This document shows positions 33,289-42,502 of a stretch of 64,000 bases of DNA, piece by piece (position 1 is the first letter of the stretch; each line of letters opens with the position of its first letter). The DNA comes from Stutzerimonas stutzeri (GTDB lineage: Bacteria; Pseudomonadota; Gammaproteobacteria; Pseudomonadales; Pseudomonadaceae): contig NZ_JANGEY010000006.1 of NCBI RefSeq assembly GCF_024451105.1, positions 1 to 64,000 on the forward strand. The letters are read 5' to 3'. Made by a program: the position numbers and the translations under genes. A model generated the notes under the pieces. It searched no databases. It had not been told where the DNA came from and was given only the letters and a program-made list of their open reading frames with translations.

Positions 33289-35586
33289 ATGGATATCCCC
33301 CTCAGTCAGCGCCTTTCCTTCAAGCAGGCCAGCCTCACGGTGCTGCTGGCCCTGACCCTCGGCGGAGCGTTCGGCCTGACCCGGGCGGTCCTCGATTATG
33401 CCAGCGAGCGCGACGGCATCAACCGCAAGGCGCAGGCCCTGCTGACCGTCACCACCGCCGCGGCCGACCACGCGCTGCGGGAGCAGGACGCCCGCCTGGC
33501 GGACCAGCTGGTGCACGGGCTGCTGCAGGCGCCGGCGGTGCTGCGCGCCGAACTGCGCGCCGCCGACGGCACGCCGCTGGCCATCGCCAGCCGCCACCCG
33601 ACCGAGAGCGGCTGGCGGCGCCGACTGAGCGACCGTCTGTTCGGCGCCGAGCTGCACCTGACCCTGCCGCTGGCCGACGGCCGCGGCAGCCAGCATCTGC
33701 TGCTCGACACCTGGCCGCACGGCCAACGCTTCCTGCGGCGCGCCGGACTCGGCCTGGCCGGCGGCCTGACCTCCAGCCTGCTGCTCAGCCTGGCCCTGCT
33801 CGGTCTCTCCCACCTGCTGCTGACCCGGCCGCTGGGCAGCCTGGTCGCCGCCCTGGGGAGTCGCGACGCGCAACGCAGCGCCCGGACACCGCTGCCCTGC
33901 CCCGCCGGGCACCGGCACGACGAGATCGGCGCACTGGTGGGCGCCTGCAACGAGCAGCTGGCCCGCCTCGACAGCGAGATCGCCCAGCGCCGCGCCGCCG
34001 AGGAGCACCTGACCCGCGCCCTCGGCGAGCTGGAGGGGCGCGTCGCCGAACGCACCGCCGAGCTGGAACGGGCCAATCGCGAGCTGCTGGCCAGCAACCG
34101 CGAACTGCAGCTGGCCCAGCGCACCACCCAGGAGATGGCCCAGGCCCGCGCGCATTTCCTGGCCAGCATGAGCCACGAGATCCGTACCCCGCTCAACGGC
34201 CTGCTCGGCATGCTGGCGCTGGCGCTGGACAGCCCGCTGCCGCCGCAGGTCCGCCAGCAACTGGGCATCGCCCACGACTCCGGCCGCGGCCTGGTCGAGC
34301 TGCTCAACGGCGTGCTCGACCTCTCCAAGTTCGAGGCCGGCCAGCTGGAGCTGGAGCGCATCCCCTTCGACCTCGCCAGCCTGGTCGAGGACACCGCCAG
34401 CCTGCTGGCGCAGAACGCCGCCCCCGGCGTCGAGCTGACCTGCCTGATCGCCCCGGACCTGCCCGGCGAGGTGATCGGCGATCCGCTGCGGGTCCGCCAG
34501 ATCGTCAGCAACCTGCTGGCCAACGCCCTCAAGTTCACCCGCCACGGGCGCGTCGACCTGCGCCTGATCGCCAACCCCGACGGCATCCTGCTGGAGGTGC
34601 GCGACACCGGCATCGGCATCGCCCGCGAGGCGCTGGCTCGGATCTTCCAGCCGTTCGCCCAGGCCGAAGCCGGCATCAGCCGACAGTTCGGCGGCAGCGG
34701 ACTGGGCCTGAGCCTGACCCGCCGTCTCTGCGAGGCCATGCAGGGCACGCTGGAGGTGGACTCCCAACCGGGGCTGGGCAGCCGCTTCAGCGTCCGCCTG
34801 CCGCTGGCGACCCACGCCGCGGCCACGTCGCTGCCGTCGCTGCACGGCCGGGTGGTGGCCCTGTGCTCGCGCCGCAGCGGCCTCAGCGAGCTGCTCGATG
34901 CCTGGCTGCCGGCCTGGGGCATCGAGTACCTGCGCCTCGACACCGACGCCAGCCTGGCGGGACTGGAGGTCGATCTGCTGATCAGCGACTGCCCGGAGTG
35001 CCTGCACGGTCGCCGCCCGCAGGCCAACGCAGCGATCCTGCTGGTCTGCTCCTACGGCGACTTCCTGCCGGAAGGCGAAGCGCAGGCCCTGCAGCCGCTG
35101 GAGCAGTTGCCCCGCCCGCTGAGCCGCGCTGCGCTGTACCAGGCGCTGCAACGCGGCCTCGGCCAGCCCCTCGGCGCCGGCCCGGCCCAGACGGACGAGC
35201 CGCGCCGGCCGCGCATACTGCTGGTGGAGGACAATCCGGTGAACCAGCTGGTGGTCAAGGGCCTGCTCGGCCGCCTGGGGCTGACGGTGGAGATGGCCCG
35301 CCAGGGCGAACAGGCGCTCAAGCTGCTCGCCCAGCAGAACTTCGACCTGGTGCTGATGGACTGCAACATGCCGATCCTGGACGGCTACGAAACCACCCGC
35401 CGGCTGCGCCGTGAACCGCGCCATGCGCACCTGCCGGTCGTCGCCCTCACCGCCAACGCGCTGCCCGAGGAGCGCGAGCGCTGCCTGCAGGCGGGAATGA
35501 ACGACTACCTGAGCAAGCCGCTGCGCCGCGAGGAGCTGGAGGCCGTGCTGGCGCGCTGGCTGCCAAACTGCCTGCAGCCGGCCTGA
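33289..35586 (+). CDS. sagS: Hybrid sensor histidine kinase SagS
   Basis: A 765-residue inner-membrane hybrid kinase. Membrane helices lie at about 15-32 and 154-178 with a periplasmic sensory domain between. A coiled coil (about 222-280) leads to HisKA with His296 in SMSHEIRTPLNG, an HATPase domain with N-box and GGSGLGLSL (about 465-475), a degenerate stretch (515-630), and a receiver domain (about 642-757) with Asp691 in LMDCNMP and Lys near 743 in LSKPL. In P. aeruginosa, SagS switches planktonic cells to biofilm and passes signals to HptB and BfiS; the call rests on architecture and gene order. No ribosome site is strong. Confidence 0.85.
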   Translation: MDIPLSQRLSFKQASLTVLLALTLGGAFGLTRAVLDYASERDGINRKAQALLTVTTAAADHALREQDARLADQLVHGLLQAPAVLRAELRAADGTPLAIASRHPTESGWRRRLSDRLFGAELHLTLPLADGRGSQHLLLDTWPHGQRFLRRAGLGLAGGLTSSLLLSLALLGLSHLLLTRPLGSLVAALGSRDAQRSARTPLPCPAGHRHDEIGALVGACNEQLARLDSEIAQRRAAEEHLTRALGELEGRVAERTAELERANRELLASNRELQLAQRTTQEMAQARAHFLASMSHEIRTPLNGLLGMLALALDSPLPPQVRQQLGIAHDSGRGLVELLNGVLDLSKFEAGQLELERIPFDLASLVEDTASLLAQNAAPGVELTCLIAPDLPGEVIGDPLRVRQIVSNLLANALKFTRHGRVDLRLIANPDGILLEVRDTGIGIAREALARIFQPFAQAEAGISRQFGGSGLGLSLTRRLCEAMQGTLEVDSQPGLGSRFSVRLPLATHAAATSLPSLHGRVVALCSRRSGLSELLDAWLPAWGIEYLRLDTDASLAGLEVDLLISDCPECLHGRRPQANAAILLVCSYGDFLPEGEAQALQPLEQLPRPLSRAALYQALQRGLGQPLGAGPAQTDEPRRPRILLVEDNPVNQLVVKGLLGRLGLTVEMARQGEQALKLLAQQNFDLVLMDCNMPILDGYETTRRLRREPRHAHLPVVALTANALPEERERCLQAGMNDYLSKPLRREELEAVLARWLPNCLQPA

Positions 35587-35605
35587 GGCGCACCGGTCGC
35601 CGCGC

Positions 35606-36001
35606 TCACTCGCGGGGCTCGAGACGCAGGGCCACCGAGTTGATGCAGTAGCGCAGCCCGGTCGGCGCCGGACCATCGGGGAACACGTGACCGAGGTGCG
35701 CGTCGCAGCGCGCGCAGAGCACCTCGATGCGGTGCATGCCGTGGCTGAAATCCTCCACCTGGCGCAGCGCCTCGGCGGAGAGCGGCTGGAAGTAGCTCGG
35801 CCAGCCGCTGCCGGAGTCGTATTTGGCGTCGGAGTCGAACAGCGGCGCGGCGCAGCAGGCGCAGTGGTAGGTCCCCGGCGTGGTGCAGTGGTAGTACTCG
35901 CCGGTAAAAGGCCGTTCGGTGCCCTTCAGCCGGCACACCTGGAACTGGCTTTCCGACAGCTCCTCGCGCCAGGACTCCAGCGGTTTCTCGACCTTCTCCA
36001 T
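35606..36001 (-). CDS. msrB: Peptide methionine-(R)-S-oxide reductase
   Basis: A 131-residue MsrB. Zinc ligands Cys47/Cys50 and Cys96/Cys99, the SGWPS motif, GHMHR-type region HGMHRIEV, and catalytic Cys119 in RYCINS are all present. It repairs oxidised methionine with thioredoxin. AGGTGA lies six bases before the ATG at 36001; the frame opens earlier but without support. There is no signal peptide, so it is cytoplasmic. Divergent from alaA. Confidence 0.95.
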   Translation of the reverse strand: MEKVEKPLESWREELSESQFQVCRLKGTERPFTGEYYHCTTPGTYHCACCAAPLFDSDAKYDSGSGWPSYFQPLSAEALRQVEDFSHGMHRIEVLCARCDAHLGHVFPDGPAPTGLRYCINSVALRLEPRE

Positions 36002-36171
36002 GTAATTCACCTCGCCTTGGAAAAAAGCCCGCCCCTTCCCTTTCACCGGGCACGGGGCAGTCGTATGATGCGTGGCTTTCAGTCTGTCACCCGCGTTTGC
36101 GCCTGCCAAGCCGCCCCCCGGACGATTTGCGCCAGCGCCGAAGCGGGCGCTGGTTATATCGGGGTCCCCTC

Positions 36172-37383
36172 ATGCAGGTCAGCAAATCCAACAAGCTCGC
36201 CAACGTCTGCTACGACATCCGCGGGCCGGTACTCAAGCACGCCAAGCGCCTCGAAGAGGAAGGCCACCGCATCCTCAAGCTGAACATCGGCAACCCCGCG
36301 CCGTTCGGCTTCGAGGCCCCGGAGGAGATCCTCCAGGACGTGATCCGCAACCTGCCGATCTCCCAGGGCTACAGCGACTCCAAGGGTCTGTTCAGCGCCC
36401 GCAAGGCGGTGATGCAGTACTACCAGCAGAAGAAGGTCGAGGGCGTCGGCATCGAGGACATCTACCTCGGCAACGGCGTCTCCGAGCTGATCGTCATGGC
36501 CCTGCAGGCACTGCTCAACAACGGCGACGAGGTGCTGATCCCCGCTCCCGACTACCCGCTGTGGACCGCCGCCACCAGCCTGGCCGGCGGCAAGGCGGTG
36601 CACTACCTGTGCGACGAGCAGTCGAACTGGTACCCGGACATCGACGACATCAAGGCGAAGGTCAGCGGCAACACCAAGGCCATCCTGCTGATCAACCCGA
36701 ACAACCCGACCGGCGCGGTGTACCCGAAGGAGGTCCTCGAGCAGATCGTCGAGGTCGCCCGCCAGCACAACCTGGTGATCTTCTCCGACGAGATCTACGA
36801 CAAGATCCTCTACGACGGCGCCGAGCACATCTCCACCGCCTCGCTGGCCCCGGACGTGCTGTGCCTGACCTTCAACGGCCTGTCCAAGGCCTATCGGGTG
36901 GCCGGCTTCCGCTCCGGCTGGGTGGCCATCTCCGGTCCCAAGCACAAGGCGCAGAGCTACATCGAGGGCCTCGACATCCTCGCCAACATGCGCCTGTGCG
37001 CCAACGTGCCGGCCCAGCACGCGATCCAGACCGCCCTCGGCGGCTACCAGAGCATCAACGACCTGGTGCTGCCCGGCGGGCGCCTGCTCGAGCAGCGCAA
37101 CCGTACCTGGGAGCTGCTCAACGACATCCCCGGAGTCAGCTGCGTCAAGCCGATGGGTGCGCTCTACGCCTTCCCGAAGATCGACCCCAAGGTCTGCCCG
37201 ATCCACAACGACGAGAAGTTCGTCCTCGACCTGCTGCTCTCCGAGAAGCTGCTGATCGTCCAGGGCACCGCCTTCAACTGGCCGTGGCCGGACCACTTCC
37301 GGGTGGTCACCCTGCCGCGGGTCGACGACCTCGAGCAGGCCATCGGCCGCATCGGCAACTTCCTCAAGGGCTACCGCCAGTAA
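36172..37383 (+). CDS. alaA: Alanine-synthesising aminotransferase AlaA
   Basis: A 403-residue class I PLP aminotransferase. The PLP Lys239 lies in GLSKAYRVAGFRSGW; NPNNPTGAVY and SDEIYDKILYDG are the cofactor-binding loops. AlaA converts pyruvate plus glutamate to alanine. The ATG at 36172 gives the conserved VSKSNKLANVCYDIRGPV start; an in-frame ATG at 36097 is less likely. Likely transcribed with the small protein gene at 37430. Confidence 0.92.
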   Translation: MQVSKSNKLANVCYDIRGPVLKHAKRLEEEGHRILKLNIGNPAPFGFEAPEEILQDVIRNLPISQGYSDSKGLFSARKAVMQYYQQKKVEGVGIEDIYLGNGVSELIVMALQALLNNGDEVLIPAPDYPLWTAATSLAGGKAVHYLCDEQSNWYPDIDDIKAKVSGNTKAILLINPNNPTGAVYPKEVLEQIVEVARQHNLVIFSDEIYDKILYDGAEHISTASLAPDVLCLTFNGLSKAYRVAGFRSGWVAISGPKHKAQSYIEGLDILANMRLCANVPAQHAIQTALGGYQSINDLVLPGGRLLEQRNRTWELLNDIPGVSCVKPMGALYAFPKIDPKVCPIHNDEKFVLDLLLSEKLLIVQGTAFNWPWPDHFRVVTLPRVDDLEQAIGRIGNFLKGYRQ

Positions 37384-37392
37384 GCCACTGCA

Positions 37393-37417
37393 GCCCGCCG
37401 CCGTCACGGCGGCGGGC
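37393..37417. terminator. GC hairpin after alaA
   Basis: GCCCGCCGCCG pairs with CGGCGGCGGGC around TCA. There is no T-run and the next gene starts 12 bp later, so it may be an attenuating or stabilising hairpin rather than a full stop. Confidence 0.4.
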
Positions 37418-37429
37418 GCGAGTCTCGCC

Positions 37430-37882
37430 ATGCACCTGCAGATCGACGACTTCTACCAGGACGCCAGCCGCGCCCTGCTCGCCCTCTACCGGGTATTCCC
37501 GCGCCGGCACACCCTCTACCTCGACGACCTGGTCGGCCACCACGAGCCCGACGAGTACGGCCTGCCCGCCGTGCGTCAGCAGAGCTGCCTCGGCACGCTG
37601 CTGTGGCTGGGCGAGGAAGGCTACCTGCGCCACGAGGGCACCATCCGCCACGAGGCGCTGGACCAGGCGGTGCTCAGCGAGAAAGGCTTCCTGCGCCTGA
37701 GCAGTCGCGTCGACGACCCCGCACTGGCCGCCGGCCAGTTGCCGCCGAGCGTGCTGCGCGTGCACGCCACCCTCGCCTGGCAGTTGCAGGAGAGCCTGGC
37801 CAGCGGCGACAGCGAACGCCTGATCCGCCTCGCCCGCCGGCTGTTCGCCCCGCCCCAGAGCGGGGCGTGCGACACAGTTTGA
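37430..37882 (+). CDS. Conserved hypothetical protein (PA2829-like position)
   Basis: A 150-residue cytoplasmic protein lying between alaA and htpX, as PA2829 does in P. aeruginosa. It is helical with a winged-helix-like middle (CLGTLLWLGEEGYLRHEGTIRHEALDQAVLSEKGF), which suggests a small wHTH fold; that is a visual guess. It has no known catalytic motif. Confidence 0.75.
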   Translation: MHLQIDDFYQDASRALLALYRVFPRRHTLYLDDLVGHHEPDEYGLPAVRQQSCLGTLLWLGEEGYLRHEGTIRHEALDQAVLSEKGFLRLSSRVDDPALAAGQLPPSVLRVHATLAWQLQESLASGDSERLIRLARRLFAPPQSGACDTV

Positions 37883-37895
37883 AATAGCGCTGCGG

Positions 37896-37924
37896 TTGAA
37901 TTGCCCCGGTCCCTACCTTATATA
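37896..37924 (+). promoter_or_regulatory. Sigma-70-type promoter of htpX
   Basis: TTGAAT (37896-37901), a 17-base spacer and TATATA (37919-37924) lie 48 bp upstream of the htpX start. A second TTGAAA at 37878-37883 is a possible sigma-32-type -35, but the spacing to CCCC is not ideal. Confidence 0.55.
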
Positions 37925-37971
37925 GCGGCACAGACTCATCGCGACTCTGCCGCAAGGAGACGGTTTCCATC

Positions 37972-38847
37972 ATGATGCGTATTCTGCTGTTCCTGGCCAC
38001 CAACCTGGCCGTACTGGTGATCGCCAGCATCACCCTCAAACTGCTCGGGGTGGATCGCTTCACCGGCCAGAACTACGGCAGCCTGCTGGTGTTCTGCGCG
38101 GTGTTCGGCTTCGCCGGTTCGCTGGTCTCGCTGTTCATCTCCAAGTGGATGGCGAAGATGAGCACCGGCACCGAGATCATCAGCCAGCCGCGCACCCGCC
38201 ACGAGCAGTGGCTGCTGCAGACCGTCGAACAGCTCTCGCGCGAAGCCGGCATCAAGATGCCCGAAGTCGGCATCTTCCCGGCCTACGAGGCCAACGCCTT
38301 CGCCACCGGCTGGAATCGCAACGACGCGCTGGTCGCCGTCAGCCAGGGCCTGCTCGAGCGCTTCTCGCCGGACGAGGTGCGCGCCGTACTGGCCCACGAG
38401 ATCGGCCACGTGGCCAACGGCGATATGGTCACCCTGAGCCTGATCCAGGGCGTGGTGAACACCTTCGTGATGTTCTTCGCGCGCATCTTCGGCAACTTCG
38501 TCGACAAGGTGATCCTCAAGAACGAGGAAGGCAACGGCATCGGCTACTTCGTCGCGACCATCTTCGCCGAGCTGGTGCTGGGCATCCTCGCCAGCATCAT
38601 CGTCATGTGGTTCTCCCGCAAGCGCGAGTTCAAGGCCGACGCCGCCGGCGCCGACCTGGCCGGCACCGGCGCGATGATCGCCGCCCTGCAGCGCCTGCGC
38701 GCCGAACAGGGCCTGCCGGTGCACATGCCCTCGAGCATGACCGCCTTCGGCATCAACGGCGGCCTCAAGCACGGCCTGGCCGGCCTGCTGATGAGCCACC
38801 CGCCGCTGGAGGAGCGCATCGAGGCGCTGATGCAGCGCGGCCGCTGA
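37972..38847 (+). CDS. htpX: Membrane zinc metalloprotease HtpX
   Basis: A 291-residue M48B protease. Two N-terminal membrane helices (about 4-24 and 38-58), the zinc motif HEIGH at 142-146 and the third ligand Glu in [12 protein letters not shown] are intact; two further hydrophobic helices follow the motif. HtpX takes part in quality control of misfolded inner-membrane proteins with FtsH. AAGGAGA upstream supports the start (ATG 37972; ATG 37975 is an alternative). A terminator follows. Confidence 0.96.
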   Translation: MMRILLFLATNLAVLVIASITLKLLGVDRFTGQNYGSLLVFCAVFGFAGSLVSLFISKWMAKMSTGTEIISQPRTRHEQWLLQTVEQLSREAGIKMPEVGIFPAYEANAFATGWNRNDALVAVSQGLLERFSPDEVRAVLAHEIGHVANGDMVTLSLIQGVVNTFVMFFARIFGNFVDKVILKNEEGNGIGYFVATIFAELVLGILASIIVMWFSRKREFKADAAGADLAGTGAMIAALQRLRAEQGLPVHMPSSMTAFGINGGLKHGLAGLLMSHPPLEERIEALMQRGR

Positions 38848-38877
38848 ACCGCGCCTGCGACAAGGGTTTCACACTGG

Positions 38878-38902
38878 GGGCGACGCGAGTCGCCCTTTTT
38901 TT
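38878..38902 (+). terminator. Intrinsic terminator of htpX
   Basis: GGGCGAC-GCGA-GTCGCCC followed by seven Ts. Confidence 0.92.
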
Positions 38903-38938
38903 GTCCCCAGCTCCGGGCGGGCGCCGCCGCAGTCTCCA

Positions 38939-39595
38939 TCAGCGGCGGGTCAGCCGGTAGACCCGCTCGCGCAGCCAGCTCACCCCCAGGGCGTGGAAGC
39001 CGGCGTTGTCGGCCAGCACGTCCTCGTCCTCCAGCAGCTCGATCGCCCAGTCCGCGCCGTACAGCTCGCGCACCTCGGTATCGCTCACCGCGAACGGCGG
39101 CCCCTGGCGCTGCTCCTGCGGATAGTCGAGGGTCACCAGCAGGCCGGCGCAGCCGGGCCGCAGCAATGTTCCCAGGTGCGCCACGTAACGCCGGCGCATC
39201 TCCGCCGGCAGGGCGATCAGCGCAGCGCGGTCGTAGTAGCCCGCGCAGCCGGCCGCCTGCGCCGCCGTCAGCGCGAAGAAGTCGCCCTGCAGCAGGGCGA
39301 TGCCGGTGGCCTGATGGCGACGCAGGGCGCCGTCGTCGCGCGTCGCGGCCGCCAGCCCCTGCTCGGCGAAGAAGTCCCGCACCGCCTTCTCGGCCAGCTC
39401 CACGCCCAGCACCCGATGGCCATGGGCGGCCAGCCAGGGCATGTCCAGGCTCTTGCCGCACAACGGCACCAGCACCTCGCTGCCGGCCGCCAGGTCGAGC
39501 GAAGCCCAGTGCGCCGGCAGCGCCGGATGCACCTCGTCGCGGTGAAAGCCGATCTCGTTGCGCGCCCAGCGCGCCTGCCAGAATTCCTCGTGCAT
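38939..39595 (-). CDS. tpm: Thiopurine S-methyltransferase
   Basis: A 218-residue SAM methyltransferase. FWQARWARNEIGFH at the start, VLVPLCGKSLDMPWLA (SAM motif I) and GVELAEKAV are TPMT marks, as is YYDRAALIALP. In pseudomonads, Tpm methylates thiopurines and confers tellurite and selenium tolerance by methylation. AGGA precedes the ATG at 39595; the longer open frame is not supported. It is divergent from the dioxygenase gene. Confidence 0.93.
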   Translation of the reverse strand: MHEEFWQARWARNEIGFHRDEVHPALPAHWASLDLAAGSEVLVPLCGKSLDMPWLAAHGHRVLGVELAEKAVRDFFAEQGLAAATRDDGALRRHQATGIALLQGDFFALTAAQAAGCAGYYDRAALIALPAEMRRRYVAHLGTLLRPGCAGLLVTLDYPQEQRQGPPFAVSDTEVRELYGADWAIELLEDEDVLADNAGFHALGVSWLRERVYRLTRR

Positions 39596-39620
39596 GGCCG
39601 TACTCGTGCTCCTATTGACA

Positions 39621-39634
39621 GATTCGATCGAATC
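39621..39634. promoter_or_regulatory. Perfect 14-bp palindrome between tpm and dioxygenase genes
   Basis: GATTCGATCGAATC directly follows TTGACA (39615-39620), a consensus -35 for the plus strand. A partial repeat TTTCGATCAT occurs at 39655-39664. The layout suits a repressor site over the promoter of the dioxygenase gene; function is inferred. Confidence 0.45.
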
Positions 39635-39707
39635 ACGCGAAAACTTGGGCTGGATTTCGATCATTTGCCTGTCGAAGATAGCAACATCGCTATCCGGAGA
39701 CATCCCC

Positions 39708-40475
39708 ATGCTGCCCAGCCTGTTCATTTCCCACGGCTCGCCAATGGTCGCCCTGCAGCCCGGCGACACCGGCCGCACCCTCGCCCGCCTGGCCCGCGAG
39801 CTGCCCAGGCCGAAGGCCATCCTGGTGGTCTCCGCACACTGGGAAACCGCCGACCTGCGCCTGACCTCGGCGCCGCGCCAGCAGGCCTGGCACGATTTCT
39901 ACGGCTTCCCCGCCGCCCTCTATGCACTGGACTACGAACCGCCCGGCGCCCCCGAACTGGCCCTGGAGATCGTCGAGCGGCTGGAGGACGCCGGCCTGCC
40001 GGCGCACCTCGACCCGCAGCGCCCGCTCGACCACGGCGCCTGGGTGCCGCTGCTGCTGATGTACCCCGAGGCCGACATCCCGGTGCTGCAGCTGTCGCTG
40101 CCCAGCCGCCAGGGGCCGGCGCTGCAGACCCGCCTCGGCCGCCTGCTCGGCGAGCTGCGGGCGCGCGACATCCTGCTGATCGGTTCGGGCAGCATCACCC
40201 ACAACCTGCGCGAACTGGACTGGGACGCCGCCCCCGAGACGGTCGAGCCCTGGGCCGGCGAGTTCCGCGACTGGCTGGTCGCGCATCTGGCCGCCGACGA
40301 CGAGGCCGCCCTGCACGACTATCGCCGGCAGGCACCGTGGGCGGTGCGCAGCCACCCCAGCGACGAGCACCTGCTGCCGCTGTTCTTCGCCCGCGGCGCC
40401 GGCGGGACCTTCAGCGTCGAGTACGCGGGGTTCAGCAAGGCGACCATCGCCATGGACATCTACCGCTTCGGCTGA
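39708..40475 (+). CDS. LigB-type extradiol dioxygenase (4,5-DOPA dioxygenase/YgiD-like)
   Basis: A 255-residue class III extradiol ring-cleavage dioxygenase. Metal or active-site histidines are visible in FISHGSP, VSAHWE and LDHGAWVPL, with SHPSDEHLLPLF at the C-terminus. The YgiD/DODA branch opens catechols such as DOPA. GGAGA precedes the ATG at 39708. It is alone in its transcription unit. It is distinct from the HsaC/TesB family, so it is not an obvious missing part of the Region 1 pathway. Confidence 0.87.
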   Translation: MLPSLFISHGSPMVALQPGDTGRTLARLARELPRPKAILVVSAHWETADLRLTSAPRQQAWHDFYGFPAALYALDYEPPGAPELALEIVERLEDAGLPAHLDPQRPLDHGAWVPLLLMYPEADIPVLQLSLPSRQGPALQTRLGRLLGELRARDILLIGSGSITHNLRELDWDAAPETVEPWAGEFRDWLVAHLAADDEAALHDYRRQAPWAVRSHPSDEHLLPLFFARGAGGTFSVEYAGFSKATIAMDIYRFG

Positions 40476-40487
40476 ATGCCACAAACG

Positions 40488-40522
40488 AAAACGCCCCGAA
40501 CCGGTCCCGGTCGGGGCGTTTC
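40488..40522. terminator. Bidirectional terminator
   Basis: AAACGCCCCGA pairs with TCGGGGCGTTT around an 11-base loop. It lies between the convergent dioxygenase and helicase genes. Confidence 0.85.
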
Positions 40523-40537
40523 CGTATCAGCGCAGGA

Positions 40538-42220
40538 TCAGTCCTCGTGGTAGCGACGCAGGCGCAGCGCCTTGCCGGCCACGCGGGTCTCCTTGAGGCG
40601 ACCGAGCAGGCGGTCGAGGTGCTCCTCCGGCAGCTCGACCAGGCTGAAGGTCTCGCGCACCTGGATCCGGCCGATGGCCTCGCGGGCCAGCTTGCCCTCG
40701 TTGATGATGGCGCCGAGCAGGTTCTTGGCGGCGATGCCGTCGCGCTTGCCCAGCGCGGTGCGGCAACGCACGCGGCCTTCGGCCAGCGGCTCCATCGGAC
40801 GGCGCGCGCGCGGCTCGCCGGTGCGTTCGGCACGCTCACCGCGCTCGCCGAGCGGGGCACGCTCGCGGGACGGCGCCGGGGTCAGCGGCTGCTCGCGGCG
40901 CACGCCTTCCAGATCCAGGGCCTGGCCCTGGGTCTGCCTGGCCAGCAGCGCGGCGGCCAGCTCCTCGGGGGTGCACTCCAGGCGACGGCACAGCTCGGCG
41001 CAGACGCTGCCGCGGGCCGCCTCGGCGCCCTCCAGCAGCGGCTTGAGGCTGCCGGCCAGACGCTGCAGACGCGCCTCCAGCACGGTCTCGGCGTCCGGCA
41101 TCTTGATCTCGCCGACCTTCTGCCCGGTGACGCGCTCGATCACCTGCAGCATGCGCCGCTCGCGCGGAGTCACCAGCAGCAGGGCACGGCCTTCGCGACC
41201 GGCGCGGCCGGTACGACCGATGCGGTGCACGTAGGACTCCGGGTCGTACGGCATGTCGATGTTCAGCACATGAGTGATGCGCGGCACGTCGAGGCCGCGG
41301 GCGGCCACGTCGGTGGCGATCACGATGTCCAGCACGCCGCTCTTCAGCGACTCGACCACGCGCTCGCGCTGGGCCTGGGCGATGTCGCCGTTCAGCGCGG
41401 CGGCGCGATAGCCGTTGCGCTCGAGCATCTCGGCGATGTCCAGGGTGGCCTGCTTGGTGCGCACGAAGCCGATCAGCGCGTCGAACTGCTCGACCTCGAG
41501 CAGGCGCAGCACGGCGGCCTGCTTCTGGTCGGCATGCACCATCAGGTGGGCCTGCTCGATGCGCTCGACAGTCTGGGTCTTGCTGGCGATCTTGACGTGC
41601 TTGGGCGTCTTCAGGTTGCGCTCGGCGATGGCGCGGATCGACGCCGGCAGGGTCGCCGAGAACAGCACGGTCTGGCGGCTTTCCGGCAGGGCCTGGAAGA
41701 TCGCCTCGATGTCCTCCATGAAGCCGAGCTTGAGCATCTCGTCGGCCTCGTCGAGGACCAGGCGCTGGACGCTGTTCAGCAGGTTCTCGTCGCGGCGCAG
41801 GTGGTCGCACAGGCGGCCCGGAGTGGCGACCACCACCTGGGCGCCCTGGCGCAGGGCCTTGAGCTGCGGCCCCATGGGCGCGCCGCCGTACACCGCCACC
41901 ACCTTCACGCCGCCCATCTCGCTGGAGTAGCGCTCGAAGGCAGCGGCGACCTGCAGGGCCAGCTCGCGGGTCGGGGTGAGGATCAGGATCTGCGGCTCGC
42001 GACGGGCCGGGTCGAGCAGCGACAGCATCGGCAGGGCGAAGGCCGCGGTCTTGCCGGTACCGGTCTGCGCCTGGCCGATCATGTCGTGGCCGGCGAGGAT
42101 CACCGGAATCGACTGCGACTGGATGGCGGACGGTTCTTCGTAGCCGACCGCGGTGATCGCGGACAGCACGGCCGGGTGCAGATTGAGCGCGGCGAAGCCG
42201 CCAATGGTGGATTCGGTCAT
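40538..42220 (-). CDS. deaD: DEAD-box RNA helicase (DeaD/CsdA type)
   Basis: A 560-residue helicase. Q motif with GYEEPSAIQ, motif I AQTGTGKT, Ia PTRELALQ, II DEAD, III SAT, and VI HRIGRTGRAGR are intact (residues about 5-370). After a dimerisation-like region there is a charged linker (about 440-490, ERAPLGERGERAERTG) and a DbpA-like RNA-binding domain (about 490-560). It remodels RNA in ribosome assembly and cold adaptation. Matches PA2840 by position. A 282-bp upstream region without genes may be a long leader. Confidence 0.92.
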   Translation of the reverse strand: MTESTIGGFAALNLHPAVLSAITAVGYEEPSAIQSQSIPVILAGHDMIGQAQTGTGKTAAFALPMLSLLDPARREPQILILTPTRELALQVAAAFERYSSEMGGVKVVAVYGGAPMGPQLKALRQGAQVVVATPGRLCDHLRRDENLLNSVQRLVLDEADEMLKLGFMEDIEAIFQALPESRQTVLFSATLPASIRAIAERNLKTPKHVKIASKTQTVERIEQAHLMVHADQKQAAVLRLLEVEQFDALIGFVRTKQATLDIAEMLERNGYRAAALNGDIAQAQRERVVESLKSGVLDIVIATDVAARGLDVPRITHVLNIDMPYDPESYVHRIGRTGRAGREGRALLLVTPRERRMLQVIERVTGQKVGEIKMPDAETVLEARLQRLAGSLKPLLEGAEAARGSVCAELCRRLECTPEELAAALLARQTQGQALDLEGVRREQPLTPAPSRERAPLGERGERAERTGEPRARRPMEPLAEGRVRCRTALGKRDGIAAKNLLGAIINEGKLAREAIGRIQVRETFSLVELPEEHLDRLLGRLKETRVAGKALRLRRYHED

Positions 42221-42502
42221 GGGTGTTTGCCTCGTGTAATCCGCAAAGACCCATGGCCAGCGCTGCGCCAGCCAAAAGCAAGATCCAAAGGATCACCCTG
42301 GCAGCCTGGTCGGCGGGGATTTGCGAAGTCGCGTGAAAGGATAGTTCGTCAAGAAGAGTCCGCAGCAGCGGACGCACAGCAGAAGCAGCGCTTCCGGCAA
42401 CCGACGGGGGCTGCGGAAGGGGGCGTGTCAAAGCTGGCGCGCATAATAACGCAAAATGTGTGCCGAGTCGCGCTATTTTTCTCGCAGGCCTTGCCGCGCC
42501 CC
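42221..42502 (-). promoter_or_regulatory. Long 5' region of the RNA helicase gene
   Basis: No ORF with support is seen here. A -10-like TATTAT (minus strand, 42448-42443) would give a leader of about 220 nt. Several small stem-loops are possible (for example CCTGGCAGCCTGG and GCAGCAGCGG areas). Long leaders are usual for cold-shock helicase genes; this is inference. Confidence 0.35.

Noticed and set aside
39708-40475. LigB-type dioxygenase as the missing ring-cleavage enzyme of the Region 1 cluster
   Set aside because: It belongs to the YgiD/DODA-type class III family, not the type I family of HsaC/TesB, and sits in the conserved core block with its own promoter and terminator.
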